Part shown: piece after piece, positions 54,076 through 64,000 of the stretch | Position numbering within the stretch: the stretch's first letter is position 1 | How the letters are laid out: the number at the start of each line of letters is the position of its first letter | From: Saccharothrix saharensis | Lineage (GTDB): Bacteria; Actinomycetota; Actinomycetes; Mycobacteriales; Pseudonocardiaceae | Direction of reading: 5' to 3' | DNA: 64,000 nucleotides | Assembly: GCF_006716745.1 (NCBI RefSeq) | Contig: NZ_VFPP01000001.1 | Span: forward strand, 4,960,001-5,024,000 | Made by a program: the position numbers and the translations under genes | Notes under the pieces: generated by a model | The model's database searches: none | The model's input: only the letters and a program-made list of their open reading frames with translations | Told to the model about the DNA's origin: nothing

Positions 54076-56349
54076 CTAGTTCGAGGAGGCCTTGTCCTCG
54101 TCCGGCAGCGGCGTGCCGGTCGGGGTCTCGTCCGTCGGGACGTCGCCGCGTTCCAGGGCCAGGCCCCGGCGCACGGACGTCAGCAGCAACTGGGCCACGT
54201 CCACGACCTCGACGTGCGAGCCCGCCGTGCCCTCGTTCTGCCGGGCCGTGACGCCGTCGGTCAGCATCACGCGGCAGAACGGGCAGCCCGTCGCGATCTT
54301 CGACGGCGCCGTGCCCAGCGCCTCGTCCACGCGGTCGAGGTTGATGCGCTTGCCGATGCGCTCCTCCATCCACATGCGCGCGCCGCCGGCGCCGCAGCAC
54401 ATGGAGCGCTCCTCGTGGCGCGGCATCTCGCGCAGCGTCGCCCCGGACGCGCCGACCAGCTCGCGCGGCGCCTCGTAGACCTTGTTGTGCCGGCCCAGGT
54501 AGCACGGGTCGTGGTAGGTGACGTCCTCGGCGACCTCGGCCACCGGCACCAGCCTGCGCTCGCGCACCAGCCGGTTGAGCAGCTGCGTGTGGTGCACGAC
54601 CTCGAACTGGCCGCCGACCTGCGGGTACTCGTTGGCCAGGGTGTTGAAGCAGTGCGCGCACGTCACGACGATCTTGCGCTGACCGGGCTCGCGACCGTCG
54701 AACACGGTGTTGAGCACCTCGACGTTCTGCTGCGCCAGCATCTGGAACAGGAACTCGTTGCCCGCGCGCCGCGCCGGGTCGCCGGTGCAGCTCTCCTCCG
54801 GCCCGAGGACGGTGTACTTGACGCCCGCGGTGTGCAGCAGCTCGGCCACGGCCCGCGTGGTCTTCTTGGCCCGGTCCTCGAACGCACCCGCGCAGCCGAC
54901 CCAGAACAGGTACTCGGCGTCACCCAGCTCGCCGTCGAACACGGGCACCTCGAAGTCGAGGCCGTCGGTCCACGCGAGGCGGTCCTTGGCGTTCTGCCCC
55001 CACGGGTTGCCCTTGTTCTCCAGGTTCTTGAACATGCCGCCGAGCTCGGACGGGAAGTTCGACTCGATCAGCACCTGGTAGCGGCGCATGTCGACGATGT
55101 GGTCGACGTGCTCGATGTCGACCGGGCACTGCTCGACGCACGCGCCGCAGGTCGTGCACGACCACAGCACCTCGGGGTCGATCACGCCCAGCTCGTCCGC
55201 GCCGCCGACCAGCGGGCGCTCGGACTCGGCCATCGCCAGCACGTCGATGGACTCCAGGCGCTTCTTGTAGTCCTCGTACTTGTCCTCGACCAGGCCGACC
55301 TCGTCGCCCGCCATGTCGCGCGAGCCACCGGCCAGCAGGTACGGCGCCTTGGCGAACGCGTGGTCGCGCAGCTGCGTGATGACGAGCTTCGGCGACAGCG
55401 GCTTGCCGGTGTTCCACGCCGGGCACTGGGACTGGCAGCGGCCGCACTCGGTGCAGGTGCTGAAGTCCAGCCAGCCCTTCCAGGAGAAGTCCTCGACCTT
55501 GCCGACGCCGAACACGTCCTTGTCGGGGTCGGCCTCCTCCAGGTCGAGGACCTTGCCGCCGCTCATCATCGGCTTGAGCGCGCCGAGCGCGACGCCGCCG
55601 TCGTCCTCGCGCTTGAAGTAGATGTTGAAGAACGCGCTGAACCGGTGCCAGGCCACACCCATGGTGAGGTTCTTCGACACCACGATCAGCCAGACCATGC
55701 CGGACAGCAGCTTCGTGATCGCCATGATCGAGACCCAGTCGGGGCTCGCGGGCAGGATGTCCGCCAGCGGCGCGGTGACGAACGACGTCCACAGCGGCGG
55801 GTCCTCCAGGCCGGAGGCCTGCTTGAACGCCTTGACGCCGAGGATGCCGAGGCCCTCGATGATCACGACCGCTTCGACGAAGTACGCGGACTTGAAGTCC
55901 GAGCCCGCGAACCGCGACACCCGGTCGGCGCGGCGCGGGTGGTTGAGCTGGCGGATGATCGCGAGCGCGACGCCGCCGACCACGGTGCCGATGCCGAGCA
56001 GCTCGACCAGCAGCAGCCACAGCGACCAGGTGCCGATGACCGGCCAGTGGAAGCCGGGGTCGAACACCTCGCCGTAGGCCTCGAACAGCACCGCGGAGCC
56101 GATCAGGAAGCCCCACATCACCATCCAGTGCCAGGGCGCGACCTTGCGGAACTTGGCCATCCGGGTGTGCGCGACGAACTCCACGATCAGCGTGCGCAGG
56201 CGTGGCACGAACGGCCCGTTGCGGGTGGCGTCGGGCTGGCCGAGGCGGATTATCTTGATCATCCGCATGACACCGGCGACGAACAGACCCCAGGCGAACA
56301 CGCTGACGGCGACGCCGATGGCGCCGAGGGTGAGCTGGAGGGCTCCCAT
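54076..56349 (-). CDS. EtfD-type membrane Fe-S oxidoreductase
   Basis: A 757-aa membrane protein resembling mycobacterial EtfD (iron-sulfur-binding reductase), which takes electrons from reduced ETF to the quinone pool so that beta-oxidation can continue. Five or six N-terminal helices (about 5-225) form a cytochrome-b-like region, then two 4Fe-4S motifs (C299-x2-C302-x2-C305-x3-C309 and C398-x2-C401-x2-C404-x3-C408) and two CCG domains (C486...C564/C567 and C616...C651/C652...C689). Start ATG 56349. The regulon dyad at 56402-56415 lies 53 bp upstream, linking it to the FadE5-like and FabG4/FadA2 genes. EtfA/B are not in the window. Confidence 0.9.
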   Translation of the reverse strand: MGALQLTLGAIGVAVSVFAWGLFVAGVMRMIKIIRLGQPDATRNGPFVPRLRTLIVEFVAHTRMAKFRKVAPWHWMVMWGFLIGSAVLFEAYGEVFDPGFHWPVIGTWSLWLLLVELLGIGTVVGGVALAIIRQLNHPRRADRVSRFAGSDFKSAYFVEAVVIIEGLGILGVKAFKQASGLEDPPLWTSFVTAPLADILPASPDWVSIMAITKLLSGMVWLIVVSKNLTMGVAWHRFSAFFNIYFKREDDGGVALGALKPMMSGGKVLDLEEADPDKDVFGVGKVEDFSWKGWLDFSTCTECGRCQSQCPAWNTGKPLSPKLVITQLRDHAFAKAPYLLAGGSRDMAGDEVGLVEDKYEDYKKRLESIDVLAMAESERPLVGGADELGVIDPEVLWSCTTCGACVEQCPVDIEHVDHIVDMRRYQVLIESNFPSELGGMFKNLENKGNPWGQNAKDRLAWTDGLDFEVPVFDGELGDAEYLFWVGCAGAFEDRAKKTTRAVAELLHTAGVKYTVLGPEESCTGDPARRAGNEFLFQMLAQQNVEVLNTVFDGREPGQRKIVVTCAHCFNTLANEYPQVGGQFEVVHHTQLLNRLVRERRLVPVAEVAEDVTYHDPCYLGRHNKVYEAPRELVGASGATLREMPRHEERSMCCGAGGARMWMEERIGKRINLDRVDEALGTAPSKIATGCPFCRVMLTDGVTARQNEGTAGSHVEVVDVAQLLLTSVRRGLALERGDVPTDETPTGTPLPDEDKASSN

Positions 56350-56401
56350 TGTGGTGGCGGCCTTTCTCGTCCGTTCTCCTGGCTGGGCAGCCTACGCCCG
56401 A

Positions 56402-56415
56402 TTACTGGCCGGTAA
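56402..56415. promoter_or_regulatory. Lipid-regulon operator upstream of EtfD-like gene
   Basis: TTACCGGCCAGTAA on the minus strand. It matches the motif seen twice upstream of the FadE5-like gene and once upstream of SCP2. Confidence 0.7.
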
Positions 56416-56457
56416 CCACTTGGACGTGGCAGATCGCATACGGTCGGTAGACTAGTG

Positions 56458-56469
56458 GAACAATCGTTC
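56458..56469. promoter_or_regulatory. Candidate TetR operator of the SMR operon
   Basis: GAAC-AATC-GTTC, flanked by further partial symmetry, 21 bp before the SMR start and unlike the lipid-regulon motif. The TetR encoded in the same operon is the probable ligand. Confidence 0.5.
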
Positions 56470-56489
56470 AACTTTTCTGGGGGCGGGAC

Positions 56490-56822
56490 GTGCTCGTGTA
56501 CCTGGCGCTGGCCGTGGCGATCGTCGGCGAGGTCACCGCCACCGTGTTCCTCAAGCTGTCCGAGGGCTTCTCGAAGCCGCTCCCGTCGGTCGTGGTCGTC
56601 GTGGGGTACCTGATCGCGTTCGGGGCCTTGAGCAAGGTGCTGCAACTGGGCATGCCGATCGGCGTGGCGTACGCGATCTGGTGCGCCTTCGGGATCGCCG
56701 CGGTCGCGAGCGTCGGCGTGCTGGTGTTCGGCGAGCCGCTGAACGCCACGATGGTGGTCGGGCTGGTGCTCGTGATCGCGGGCGTGGTGGCCATCGAGGT
56801 GGGCAGCGGTGCCGCCGCCTGA
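56490..56822 (+). CDS. SMR-family multidrug/quaternary-ammonium exporter
   Basis: A 110-aa four-helix EmrE-type antiporter. The essential membrane Glu is E14 in VAIVGEVTATVFLK; other hallmarks are GMPIGVAYAIWCAFG and FGEPLN. Acts as an antiparallel dimer exporting lipophilic cations or guanidinium in exchange for protons. GTG 56490 has a G-rich site upstream. The TetR gene starts inside its 3' end. Confidence 0.94.
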   Translation: MLVYLALAVAIVGEVTATVFLKLSEGFSKPLPSVVVVVGYLIAFGALSKVLQLGMPIGVAYAIWCAFGIAAVASVGVLVFGEPLNATMVVGLVLVIAGVVAIEVGSGAAA

Positions 56823-57342
56823 CGGCCGCCGGGCCCGCGGCGACCGGCGCCGGCGGGCCATCCTGGAGGCCGCGCTCCGGGTCGTGGAGCGGGACGGCGT
56901 GGCGGGCGTCAGCCACCGGTCCGTGGCCCGTGAGGCGGGCGTGCCCACGACCTCGACGACCTACTACTACGCGACGTTGGACGACCTGCTGATCGCCACG
57001 CTCACCTGGTCGGCGGAGGAGATGGCCGCGAGCTTCCGCGACGTGCCCCCGACGCCCGCGGCCGTGGCCCGGTTCATCGCCGACGCCGCGGGCGCGCACC
57101 GGGGGCGCACGCTCGCCGAGTACGAGCTGTACCTGCTGGCGGCACGCCGCCCGGAGCTGCGCCCGGCCGCGCGGCGGTGGATCTCGCTCATGGCCGACGT
57201 GGCCGGCCCGGGCGACCCGGTGGCGCTGCGGGCGGCCCTCGCGGGCCTCGACGGGCTGCTGATCCAGGCGTTGATCGCGGAATTCCCCCCAATGGCGGAG
57301 GATTTGGAACCGGTCGTGTCCCTTCTGATGCCCGGCGGATGA
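56809..57342 (+). CDS. TetR-family regulator of the SMR exporter
   Basis: A 177-aa TetR protein: HTH at about 14-58 (RRRAILEAALRVVERDGVAGVSHR, AGVPTTSTTYYYATLDDLL) and a short ligand domain. GTG 56809 overlaps the SMR gene by 14 bp, so exporter and regulator are one operon, expected to be autorepressed through the GAAC-N4-GTTC dyad. Confidence 0.9.
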   Translation: MPPPDGRRARGDRRRRAILEAALRVVERDGVAGVSHRSVAREAGVPTTSTTYYYATLDDLLIATLTWSAEEMAASFRDVPPTPAAVARFIADAAGAHRGRTLAEYELYLLAARRPELRPAARRWISLMADVAGPGDPVALRAALAGLDGLLIQALIAEFPPMAEDLEPVVSLLMPGG

Positions 57343-57365
57343 CCTTCGCGCGGGACACTGGTGGC

Positions 57366-57935
57366 ATGAGGTTCGCCGGTCGTGAGTCGTGGCAGGTGTC
57401 GCACGGGACGAATCAGACGGTCAACACCGCTCTGTTCATCCGTGACACGCTCGCGCTCTCGGTCGAGACCGTGCCCGAGCTGCCGGGCCTGGACCCGTCG
57501 GTGCCGGTCGTCGTGCCGCCGGGGGTCGACCGGGCGGGTGCGGCCGAGGAGTGGCTCGGCTGGTGGGCCGACGTGCTCGACTACGCCCGTGTCGAGCTGC
57601 CCGGCGGCACGCCCACCGACCCGTCCGGCCAGTCGTTGCAGGTGCGGCCCGCGCTGCGGGCGGCGGTGCTGGCGCTGGGCCCGGCGGCGGCCGAGTTCGA
57701 CCACCGGTACGTGACGTCGCGGGGCGCGTTGCCGATCGGCGAGGTGGTGCGCGGCGTCGAGGGCCGGATCGGGCGGTACGTGCGGCCGTTCCGGCTGGTG
57801 ATCACCGAGGTGCCGGTGCAGGGCCTGGTGTGGGAGCGGATGACGGAGACGCACGTCATCGCCTCGCAGCGCTTCCTGGTCGACCCGGCCCGCTCCGCGC
57901 CCGCCCTGCGCGCCGTCGTCGAGTCCCTGGCCTGA
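57366..57935 (+). CDS. Hypothetical protein
   Basis: A 189-aa protein, ATG 57366. Soluble, no signal peptide or membrane helix. The middle is rich in Pro/Val (VPVVVPPGVDRAGAAEEWLGWW), then helices and a final beta segment RPFRLVITEVPVQGLVWERM. Codon use is normal for the genome. I do not recognise the family. It lies 23 bp after the TetR stop and could be part of that operon. Confidence 0.75.
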   Translation: MRFAGRESWQVSHGTNQTVNTALFIRDTLALSVETVPELPGLDPSVPVVVPPGVDRAGAAEEWLGWWADVLDYARVELPGGTPTDPSGQSLQVRPALRAAVLALGPAAAEFDHRYVTSRGALPIGEVVRGVEGRIGRYVRPFRLVITEVPVQGLVWERMTETHVIASQRFLVDPARSAPALRAVVESLA

Positions 57936-58073
57936 CCCCTCCCCGCTGACGGATCGCTGACCGCGGGGGTAGGGACAACCCCCGTATCCGGTCGGGGGTC
58001 TTCCTGGTGGGCCGGGCCGCCGGGTACCCCTAACTTGAACGTCGACAGACCTTGACGTCCGAGGGGGGCAGCG

Positions 58074-58862
58074 GTGGTTAAGCGGATCGCGTTGGTGGCC
58101 GGGGTGGCGGTGGCCGCCGCACTGGCGCTGTCGTCGTGCGTGCGACTGGTGCAGAACGGCTTCGACGACCGGCACTCGGTGACCGACCAGGTGACCGAGG
58201 TGCGGCTGCAGAACGGCTCGGGCGACGTGGTGGTCCGCAGCAAGGAGGGCGCGACCGAGACCGAGGTCCGCCGGCACGTCGAGTACCCCAAGGACGCCGA
58301 GAAGCCCAGCGGCGTCTCCCACCGCGTGGAGGGCTCCACCCTCGTGCTGGACGGTTGCGGCAGCCGCTGCACGGTGAACTACGAGGTCACCGTCCCGTCC
58401 AAGGACGTCCGGATCACCGGCGAGAACACGTCCGGCACGGTCCGGCTGGAGAGCGTCGCGAGCGTCGAGGTCGAGGTCGGCTCGGGTGACACCACGGTCC
58501 GCGACGTGGCGGGCGTGGTGCGGGTCGACACCAGCTCGGGCGACCTGACCGTGTCCGACGTGGGTGGCGAGTTCACCGGCAAGGTCGGCTCGGGCAGCTC
58601 CAAGCTGACCGGCATGCGCGGCCCGGTGACCATCGACAGCACGTCCGGCGACGTGGACGTGCGGCTGGCCGCGGTCAACTCCGTGCGGGCCGACGTCGGC
58701 AGCGGCAGCGTGACGGTGGACGTGCCGGAGGGCGCCTTCAAGATCGACGTCGAGACGGGCAGCGGCGAGAAGGACATCAAGGTCAAGCACGACCCGAACG
58801 CCGCCGCCACGCTCACCCTGCGCTCGAGCAGCGGTGACGTCACCGTGCGGACGGCCGCCTAG
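58074..58862 (+). CDS. DUF4097 lipoprotein
   Basis: A 262-aa lipoprotein with lipobox LSSC (Cys22) and a repetitive right-handed beta structure of DUF4097 type: many short GSGDVVVRS / TSSGDLTVSDVGGEF / GSGSVTVDVPEG repeats. Such beta-helix proteins are found on envelopes and in anti-sigma or stress settings; role unknown. Start GTG 58074 after GAGGGGGG. Precedes the dnaK operon, but a hairpin separates them. Confidence 0.85.
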   Translation: MVKRIALVAGVAVAAALALSSCVRLVQNGFDDRHSVTDQVTEVRLQNGSGDVVVRSKEGATETEVRRHVEYPKDAEKPSGVSHRVEGSTLVLDGCGSRCTVNYEVTVPSKDVRITGENTSGTVRLESVASVEVEVGSGDTTVRDVAGVVRVDTSSGDLTVSDVGGEFTGKVGSGSSKLTGMRGPVTIDSTSGDVDVRLAAVNSVRADVGSGSVTVDVPEGAFKIDVETGSGEKDIKVKHDPNAAATLTLRSSSGDVTVRTAA

Positions 58863-58881
58863 GCGGCTCCTCCCCCTGATC

Positions 58882-58929
58882 GTCGGCCCCGGTCGGTGAC
58901 GCCCCGCGCGTCGCCCGGCCGGGGCCGAC
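58882..58929 (+). terminator. Possible terminator before dnaK promoter region
   Basis: GTCGGCCCCGG (58882-58892) pairs with CCGGGGCCGAC (58919-58929), 11-bp stem, 26-nt loop, no T-run. Confidence 0.5.
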
Positions 58930-59012
58930 GCGCTCGTCCGGCGGGTGAGGTGTCCCGGATCACCCCGGCCCGGGAACACCGGGACCGGCCCGTCCGTTGG
59001 ACAGGCAGAAAG

Positions 59013-59033
59013 ATTGAGCCGGGTGGACTCAAG
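59013..59033. promoter_or_regulatory. HAIR element 1 (HspR operator)
   Basis: aTTGAGC-N7-ACTCAAG, matching the HspR-associated inverted repeat CTTGAGT-N7-ACTCAAG at 12 of 14 positions, about 80 bp upstream of dnaK. Confidence 0.85.
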
Positions 59034-59052
59034 TCCGGCCGAGCCGGCTAAA

Positions 59053-59073
59053 CTTGAGTCGGTACCGCTCAAC
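59053..59073. promoter_or_regulatory. HAIR element 2 (HspR operator)
   Basis: CTTGAGT-N7-GCTCAAc, second HAIR copy, 40 bp from the first (centre to centre), just upstream of the dnaK ribosome site. HspR with DnaK as co-repressor is the established actinobacterial mechanism. Confidence 0.88.
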
Positions 59074-59110
59074 GCGGGGCTCTCACAGACGCACTACCAG
59101 GAGGAATCCA

Positions 59111-60960
<1,850 letters not shown>

Positions 60961-60964
<4 letters not shown>

Positions 60965-61680
60965 CCCAGCCCGAGGAACAGCCCCACGTGGTGGTGCGCG
61001 ACCGCAGGCGCGTCGACCCGGAGACGGGTCAGGTGCGCCAGGAACCGGCCGACGAGCACGCCGAGGCGTCGTCGGCCGGCGCCCCGACCGGCGCCACCGA
61101 GTCCGAGAGCGGCGGCAAGCACGCCGCGCCCGAGTCGCCCGGGACGCCCGGGTCGCCCGAAGAGGCGTCGGTCGTGTCCGTCGACCCGTCCGTCGAGCTC
61201 AAGGCGCAGCTCGACGAGCGGACCGCCGACCTGCAGCGGCTGACCGCGGAGTACGCCAACTACCGCAAGCGCGTCGAGCGCGACCGGGAACTGGTGATCA
61301 CCACGGCCAAGGCGCAGGTGGCCGGCGAGCTGCTGGCCGTGCTGGACGACATCGAGCGGGCCGGCGCGCACGGCGACCTCACCGGCGCGTTCAAGGCGGT
61401 GGCCGACAAGCTCGTCGCCGCCCTGCACGGCACCGGGCTCGAGCCGTTCGGGCACGAGGGCGAGGAGTTCGACCCGTCCGTCCACGAGGCCGTGCAGCAC
61501 GGCACCTCGCCGGACGTCAGCGGGCCGACCGTCACCGCCGTGCTCCGCCGCGGCTACCGGTTCGGCGAGCGCGTGCTGCGGCCCGCGCTGGTCGCCGTGA
61601 CCGACCACGAACCGGCCGCCGCGCAGCCGGTCGTCGACGAGGCCGCCGACAAGCCGGTCGAAGAGCAGCAGCAGGACTGA
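60961..61680 (+). CDS. grpE: Nucleotide-exchange factor GrpE
   Basis: A 239-aa GrpE that releases ADP from DnaK. A long acidic/Pro-Ser N-terminal tail (1-75), a coiled coil ([30 protein letters not shown]) and the C-terminal beta domain with [10 protein letters not shown] and [24 protein letters not shown] 60961 makes a GTGA overlap with the dnaK stop. The extended disordered tail makes it longer than the usual 200 aa. Confidence 0.96.
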
Positions 61681-61698
61681 GAAAGGGGGCGGCGTCCG

Positions 61699-62868
61699 TT
61701 GAGCGCTCGCGACTGGATCGAGAAGGACTTCTACCGCGAGCTGGGCGTCACCTCCGACGCTTCGGCCGACGACATCAAGAAGGCGTACCGGAAGTTGGCG
61801 CGGGAACTGCACCCCGACGCCAACCCCGGTGACGCCAAGGCCGAGGCGCGGTTCAAGGCGGTGTCCGAGGCGTACGGCGTGCTGTCGGACACCGCGAAGC
61901 GCAAGCAGTACGACGAGGCCCGCCGCCTCTTCTCCGGAGGCGGCGGGTTCCCCGGCGGGTTCGGCACGGGCGGCGGCGGGTTCGACGTCGGCGACCTGTT
62001 CGGCCGCCAGGGCGCGCAGCCCGGCGGCATGGGCGGCCTCGGCGACCTGCTCGGCGGCCTGTTCAACCGCCGGGGCGGCACGTCCGCCTCCGCGACCAGG
62101 CCGCGCCGCGGCGAGGACGTCGAAACCGACGTCCGCATCGACTTCACCGAAGCCGTCAAGGGCGCGACCGTGCCCATGCGCCTGTCCAGCCCCGCGACCT
62201 GCGGCACGTGCGCGGGCTCCGGCGCGCGCCCCGGCACGTCGCCGCGGACCTGCCCGAACTGCAACGGCGCCGGCCTGGTGACCCGCAGCCAGGGCGCGTT
62301 CGCGTTCTCCGAGCCGTGCGCGGACTGCCGCGGCACCGGCCGGATCGTGGACGACCCGTGCCCGGAGTGCGACGGCGACGGCGTGAGCACGAAGACCCGG
62401 ACGTTGACCATCCGCATCCCGGCGGGCGTGGACGACGGCCAGCGGATCAGGCTGGCCGGCCAGGGCGAGCCGGGCCGCAACAACGGACCCGCGGGCGACC
62501 TGTTCGTGCGCGTGCACGTCAACCCGCACCCGATCTTCGGGCGGTCGGGCAACGACCTGACCGTGACCGTGCCGGTGACCTTCCCCGAGCTGGCGCTGGG
62601 CACCACGTTGACCGTGCCCACGCTGGAGGGCAAGGTGACCTTGAAGGTGCCCGCGGGCACGGCCAGCGGTCGTGTCCTCCGGGCCAAGGGCAAGGGCATC
62701 GCCCGGCGTGACGGCCAGGTCGGCGACCTGCTGATCACGCTGACCGTGGCGGTGCCGAACAACATGGACGCCGCAGCCAGGGAGGCGTTGGAGAACTACG
62801 CGTCGGTGACGGCGAAGCACGACCCGCGCGCGGAGCTCAACGCCCTGTTGGAGAAGAGGTCGGTGTGA
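61699..62868 (+). CDS. dnaJ: Chaperone DnaJ (Hsp40)
   Basis: A 389-aa J-domain co-chaperone that stimulates the DnaK ATPase. J domain (about 8-75) with [10 protein letters not shown], a Gly/Phe-rich linker, the CxxCxGxG zinc repeats ([37 protein letters not shown]) and the C-terminal substrate domains. The start is TTG 61699, matching the conserved start [16 protein letters not shown]; a GAAAGGGGG site is upstream. It overlaps hspR by GTGA. Confidence 0.97.
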   Translation: MSARDWIEKDFYRELGVTSDASADDIKKAYRKLARELHPDANPGDAKAEARFKAVSEAYGVLSDTAKRKQYDEARRLFSGGGGFPGGFGTGGGGFDVGDLFGRQGAQPGGMGGLGDLLGGLFNRRGGTSASATRPRRGEDVETDVRIDFTEAVKGATVPMRLSSPATCGTCAGSGARPGTSPRTCPNCNGAGLVTRSQGAFAFSEPCADCRGTGRIVDDPCPECDGDGVSTKTRTLTIRIPAGVDDGQRIRLAGQGEPGRNNGPAGDLFVRVHVNPHPIFGRSGNDLTVTVPVTFPELALGTTLTVPTLEGKVTLKVPAGTASGRVLRAKGKGIARRDGQVGDLLITLTVAVPNNMDAAAREALENYASVTAKHDPRAELNALLEKRSV

Positions 62869-63293
62869 GCTTCCCGTTCCCGCCCGGCACCGACGAGGAC
62901 ACCCCGTTCTTCGTCATCTCCGTGGCGGCCCAGCTGTCCGGTCTGCACGCGCAGACCCTCCGCGCCTACGACCGCCTCGGCCTGGTGTCGCCGGGCCGCA
63001 CGTCCGGCGGCGGGCGCCGGTACTCGATGCGCGACATCGTGCTGCTGCGCGAGGTGCAACGCCTCTCGCAGGAGGAAGGCGTGAACCTCGCGGGCATCAA
63101 GCGGATCATCGAGCTGGAGAACGAGGTCGGCGCCCTGCGCGCCAAGGTGCAGGAACTGACCGAACAACTGTCCTCCGCCATGGCCGCCGCCGAACACGCC
63201 GCCGCCTCCGTGCACGCCTCCTACCGCCGCGACCTGGTCCCCGTGCGCCACGAAACGGCCCTGGTCGTCTGGAAGCCGAACTCCAAGCGCTGA
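62865..63293 (+). CDS. hspR: Heat-shock repressor HspR (MerR family)
   Basis: A 142-aa autorepressor. MerR-type winged helix [27 protein letters not shown], a wing with [14 protein letters not shown], a coiled coil ([28 protein letters not shown]) and the tail [16 protein letters not shown] 62865 overlaps the dnaJ stop. It binds the two HAIR sites upstream of dnaK. Confidence 0.97.
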   Translation: MSFPFPPGTDEDTPFFVISVAAQLSGLHAQTLRAYDRLGLVSPGRTSGGGRRYSMRDIVLLREVQRLSQEEGVNLAGIKRIIELENEVGALRAKVQELTEQLSSAMAAAEHAAASVHASYRRDLVPVRHETALVVWKPNSKR

Positions 63294-63501
63294 GGCCACC
63301 TCAGGTCGCCCAATAGGGTGATCATGGTGCGAAAATGTACGGAAACACTGTTACCGCTCCTCGGTTAAACCATGAGGAGCCCCGCCAACCACCCCGATCC
63401 GCTCCCACCCGCCCCCCGACCCCCGCCGCCACACCGGCCGGACCGGACCCGCCAACCGGACTCGGGCCAGGCCAGGCCGGACTCGGGCCAGACTGGACCC
63501 C

Positions 63502-64000
63502 GTGGACTACGTCTTCGTGCACGGCACCACCCAGTCGCCGGCGTCGTGGCGGCCGGTGGAGGAGCTGCTCCGCCACCGCGGCCACCGGACCGTGGCCGTG
63601 GACCTGCCGACCGACCGGCCCGACCTGCGAGCCGTCGACTACGCCGCGATCGTCCGCGCCCAAGCGGGCGACGCGCTGGCCCCGGTCCTGGTGGGCCACT
63701 CCGGCGCGGGCCTGCTGATGCCCGCCATCGCGCGGGCCGTCGCTGCGTCGCACCTGGTCTGGGTGGCCGCGATGATCCCCGGGCCCGTGTCGCTGGCCGA
63801 CGAGCTGACCGTGGACACCGGCGAGATGTTCAACCCGGAGTGGCGGTCCCTCACCGAGCCGCCCACCGCGGACCCGGTGGTGGCGGCGTACTTCCTGTTC
63901 CACGACTGCGACCTGGCCGGCGTGCGGGCCGGACTGCGGACGTTGCGCCTGTTCTACCCCGCGGCGACGTACCGCGAGGTGCACGAGCTGCCGGACCTGC
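63502..64000 (+). CDS. Alpha/beta hydrolase, 3'-truncated by window end
   Basis: From GTG 63502 the frame stays open to the window edge (166 codons). It begins VDYVFVHGTTQSPASWRPVE with the oxyanion motif HGTTQ, and the nucleophile elbow is GHSGAGLLM. Small alpha/beta hydrolase of the esterase/lipase-like group; the late catalytic His is beyond the window. Separated from hspR by about 200 bp. Confidence 0.85.
   Translation, partial: MDYVFVHGTTQSPASWRPVEELLRHRGHRTVAVDLPTDRPDLRAVDYAAIVRAQAGDALAPVLVGHSGAGLLMPAIARAVAASHLVWVAAMIPGPVSLADELTVDTGEMFNPEWRSLTEPPTADPVVAAYFLFHDCDLAGVRAGLRTLRLFYPAATYREVHELPDL

Noticed and set aside
63430..63500. Repeated GGACTCGGGCCAG before the last hydrolase gene
   Set aside because: Two imperfect copies in a Pro-rich GC stretch; too short to distinguish from composition.

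Overview
The window is high-GC actinobacterial DNA with strong G/C third positions, many GTG starts and GTGA or TGATG stop/start overlaps. Gene content suggests the Pseudonocardiales (Saccharothrix, Lentzea or Actinosynnema-like): a GTP-type PEP carboxykinase, a dnaK-grpE-dnaJ-hspR operon with HAIR operators, mycobacterial-style FadE5/FabG4/HtdX/FadA2/EtfD homologues, DUF1206 and DUF5313 proteins, and an LAxTG sortase substrate. The taxonomic placement is inferred from content only. Most of the window is chromosomal housekeeping and catabolism. No secondary-metabolite cluster, prophage, insertion sequence or CRISPR array was found.

Layout. 1-2.4 kb: 3' part of pckG, its terminator and a small membrane protein. 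2.4-8.3 kb: a locus that looks built around pyroglutamate (5-oxoproline): a secreted pyroglutamyl-peptidase-like protein, PxpA, a divergent GntR/FCD regulator with an operator between them, then a DUF3311 protein and a sodium:solute symporter. 8.3-18.3 kb: ROK sugar kinase, large beta-solenoid-like membrane protein, polar amino-acid ABC transporter, GH63-type glycosidase, M20 peptidase. 18.8-22.4 kb: three-gene 2-oxo-acid dehydrogenase operon (E1 alpha, E1 beta, E2). 22.4-24.8 kb: a frameshifted pentapeptide-like membrane protein and a MerR regulator.

24.8-32.5 kb is a lipid-catabolism island: acyl-CoA dehydrogenase plus SCP2 protein divergent from a TetR regulator, an esterase divergent from an OhrR-like MarR protein, and a HtdX/FabG4 pair divergent from a FadA2-type thiolase. 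A 14-bp dyad near TTACCkGyCAGTAr recurs in the SCP2/TetR and FabG4/FadA2 gaps, and again upstream of the FadE5-like dehydrogenase (43.8-45.7 kb) and the EtfD-like Fe-S reductase (54.1-56.3 kb). This points to one regulon covering acyl-CoA oxidation and its electron outlet.

32.5-43.8 kb: OmpA-type lipoprotein, a 4 x 22 bp tandem repeat, SIMPL protein, Cdc6-like ATPase, a 48-aa protein behind a long inverted repeat, a possible small-RNA locus, and a NYN-domain protein. Next comes a PIN/HTH toxin-antitoxin pair bracketed by 167-bp direct repeats that duplicate the 5' end of an NHLRC2-like thioredoxin/NHL gene. This is the clearest trace of recent insertion in the window. A GroES-like protein, a VanW protein and a DUF1206 protein follow.

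45.8-64 kb: LuxR regulator, second symporter, methyltransferase, second OhrR-like regulator, hicB remnant, tRNA-Gly(CCC), dcd, CDF metal exporter, LARTG surface protein, SMR exporter with TetR, DUF4097 lipoprotein, the dnaK operon and a 3'-truncated alpha/beta hydrolase. Operator, small-RNA and start-codon calls rest on eye-found symmetry and spacing and are less certain than the protein calls.
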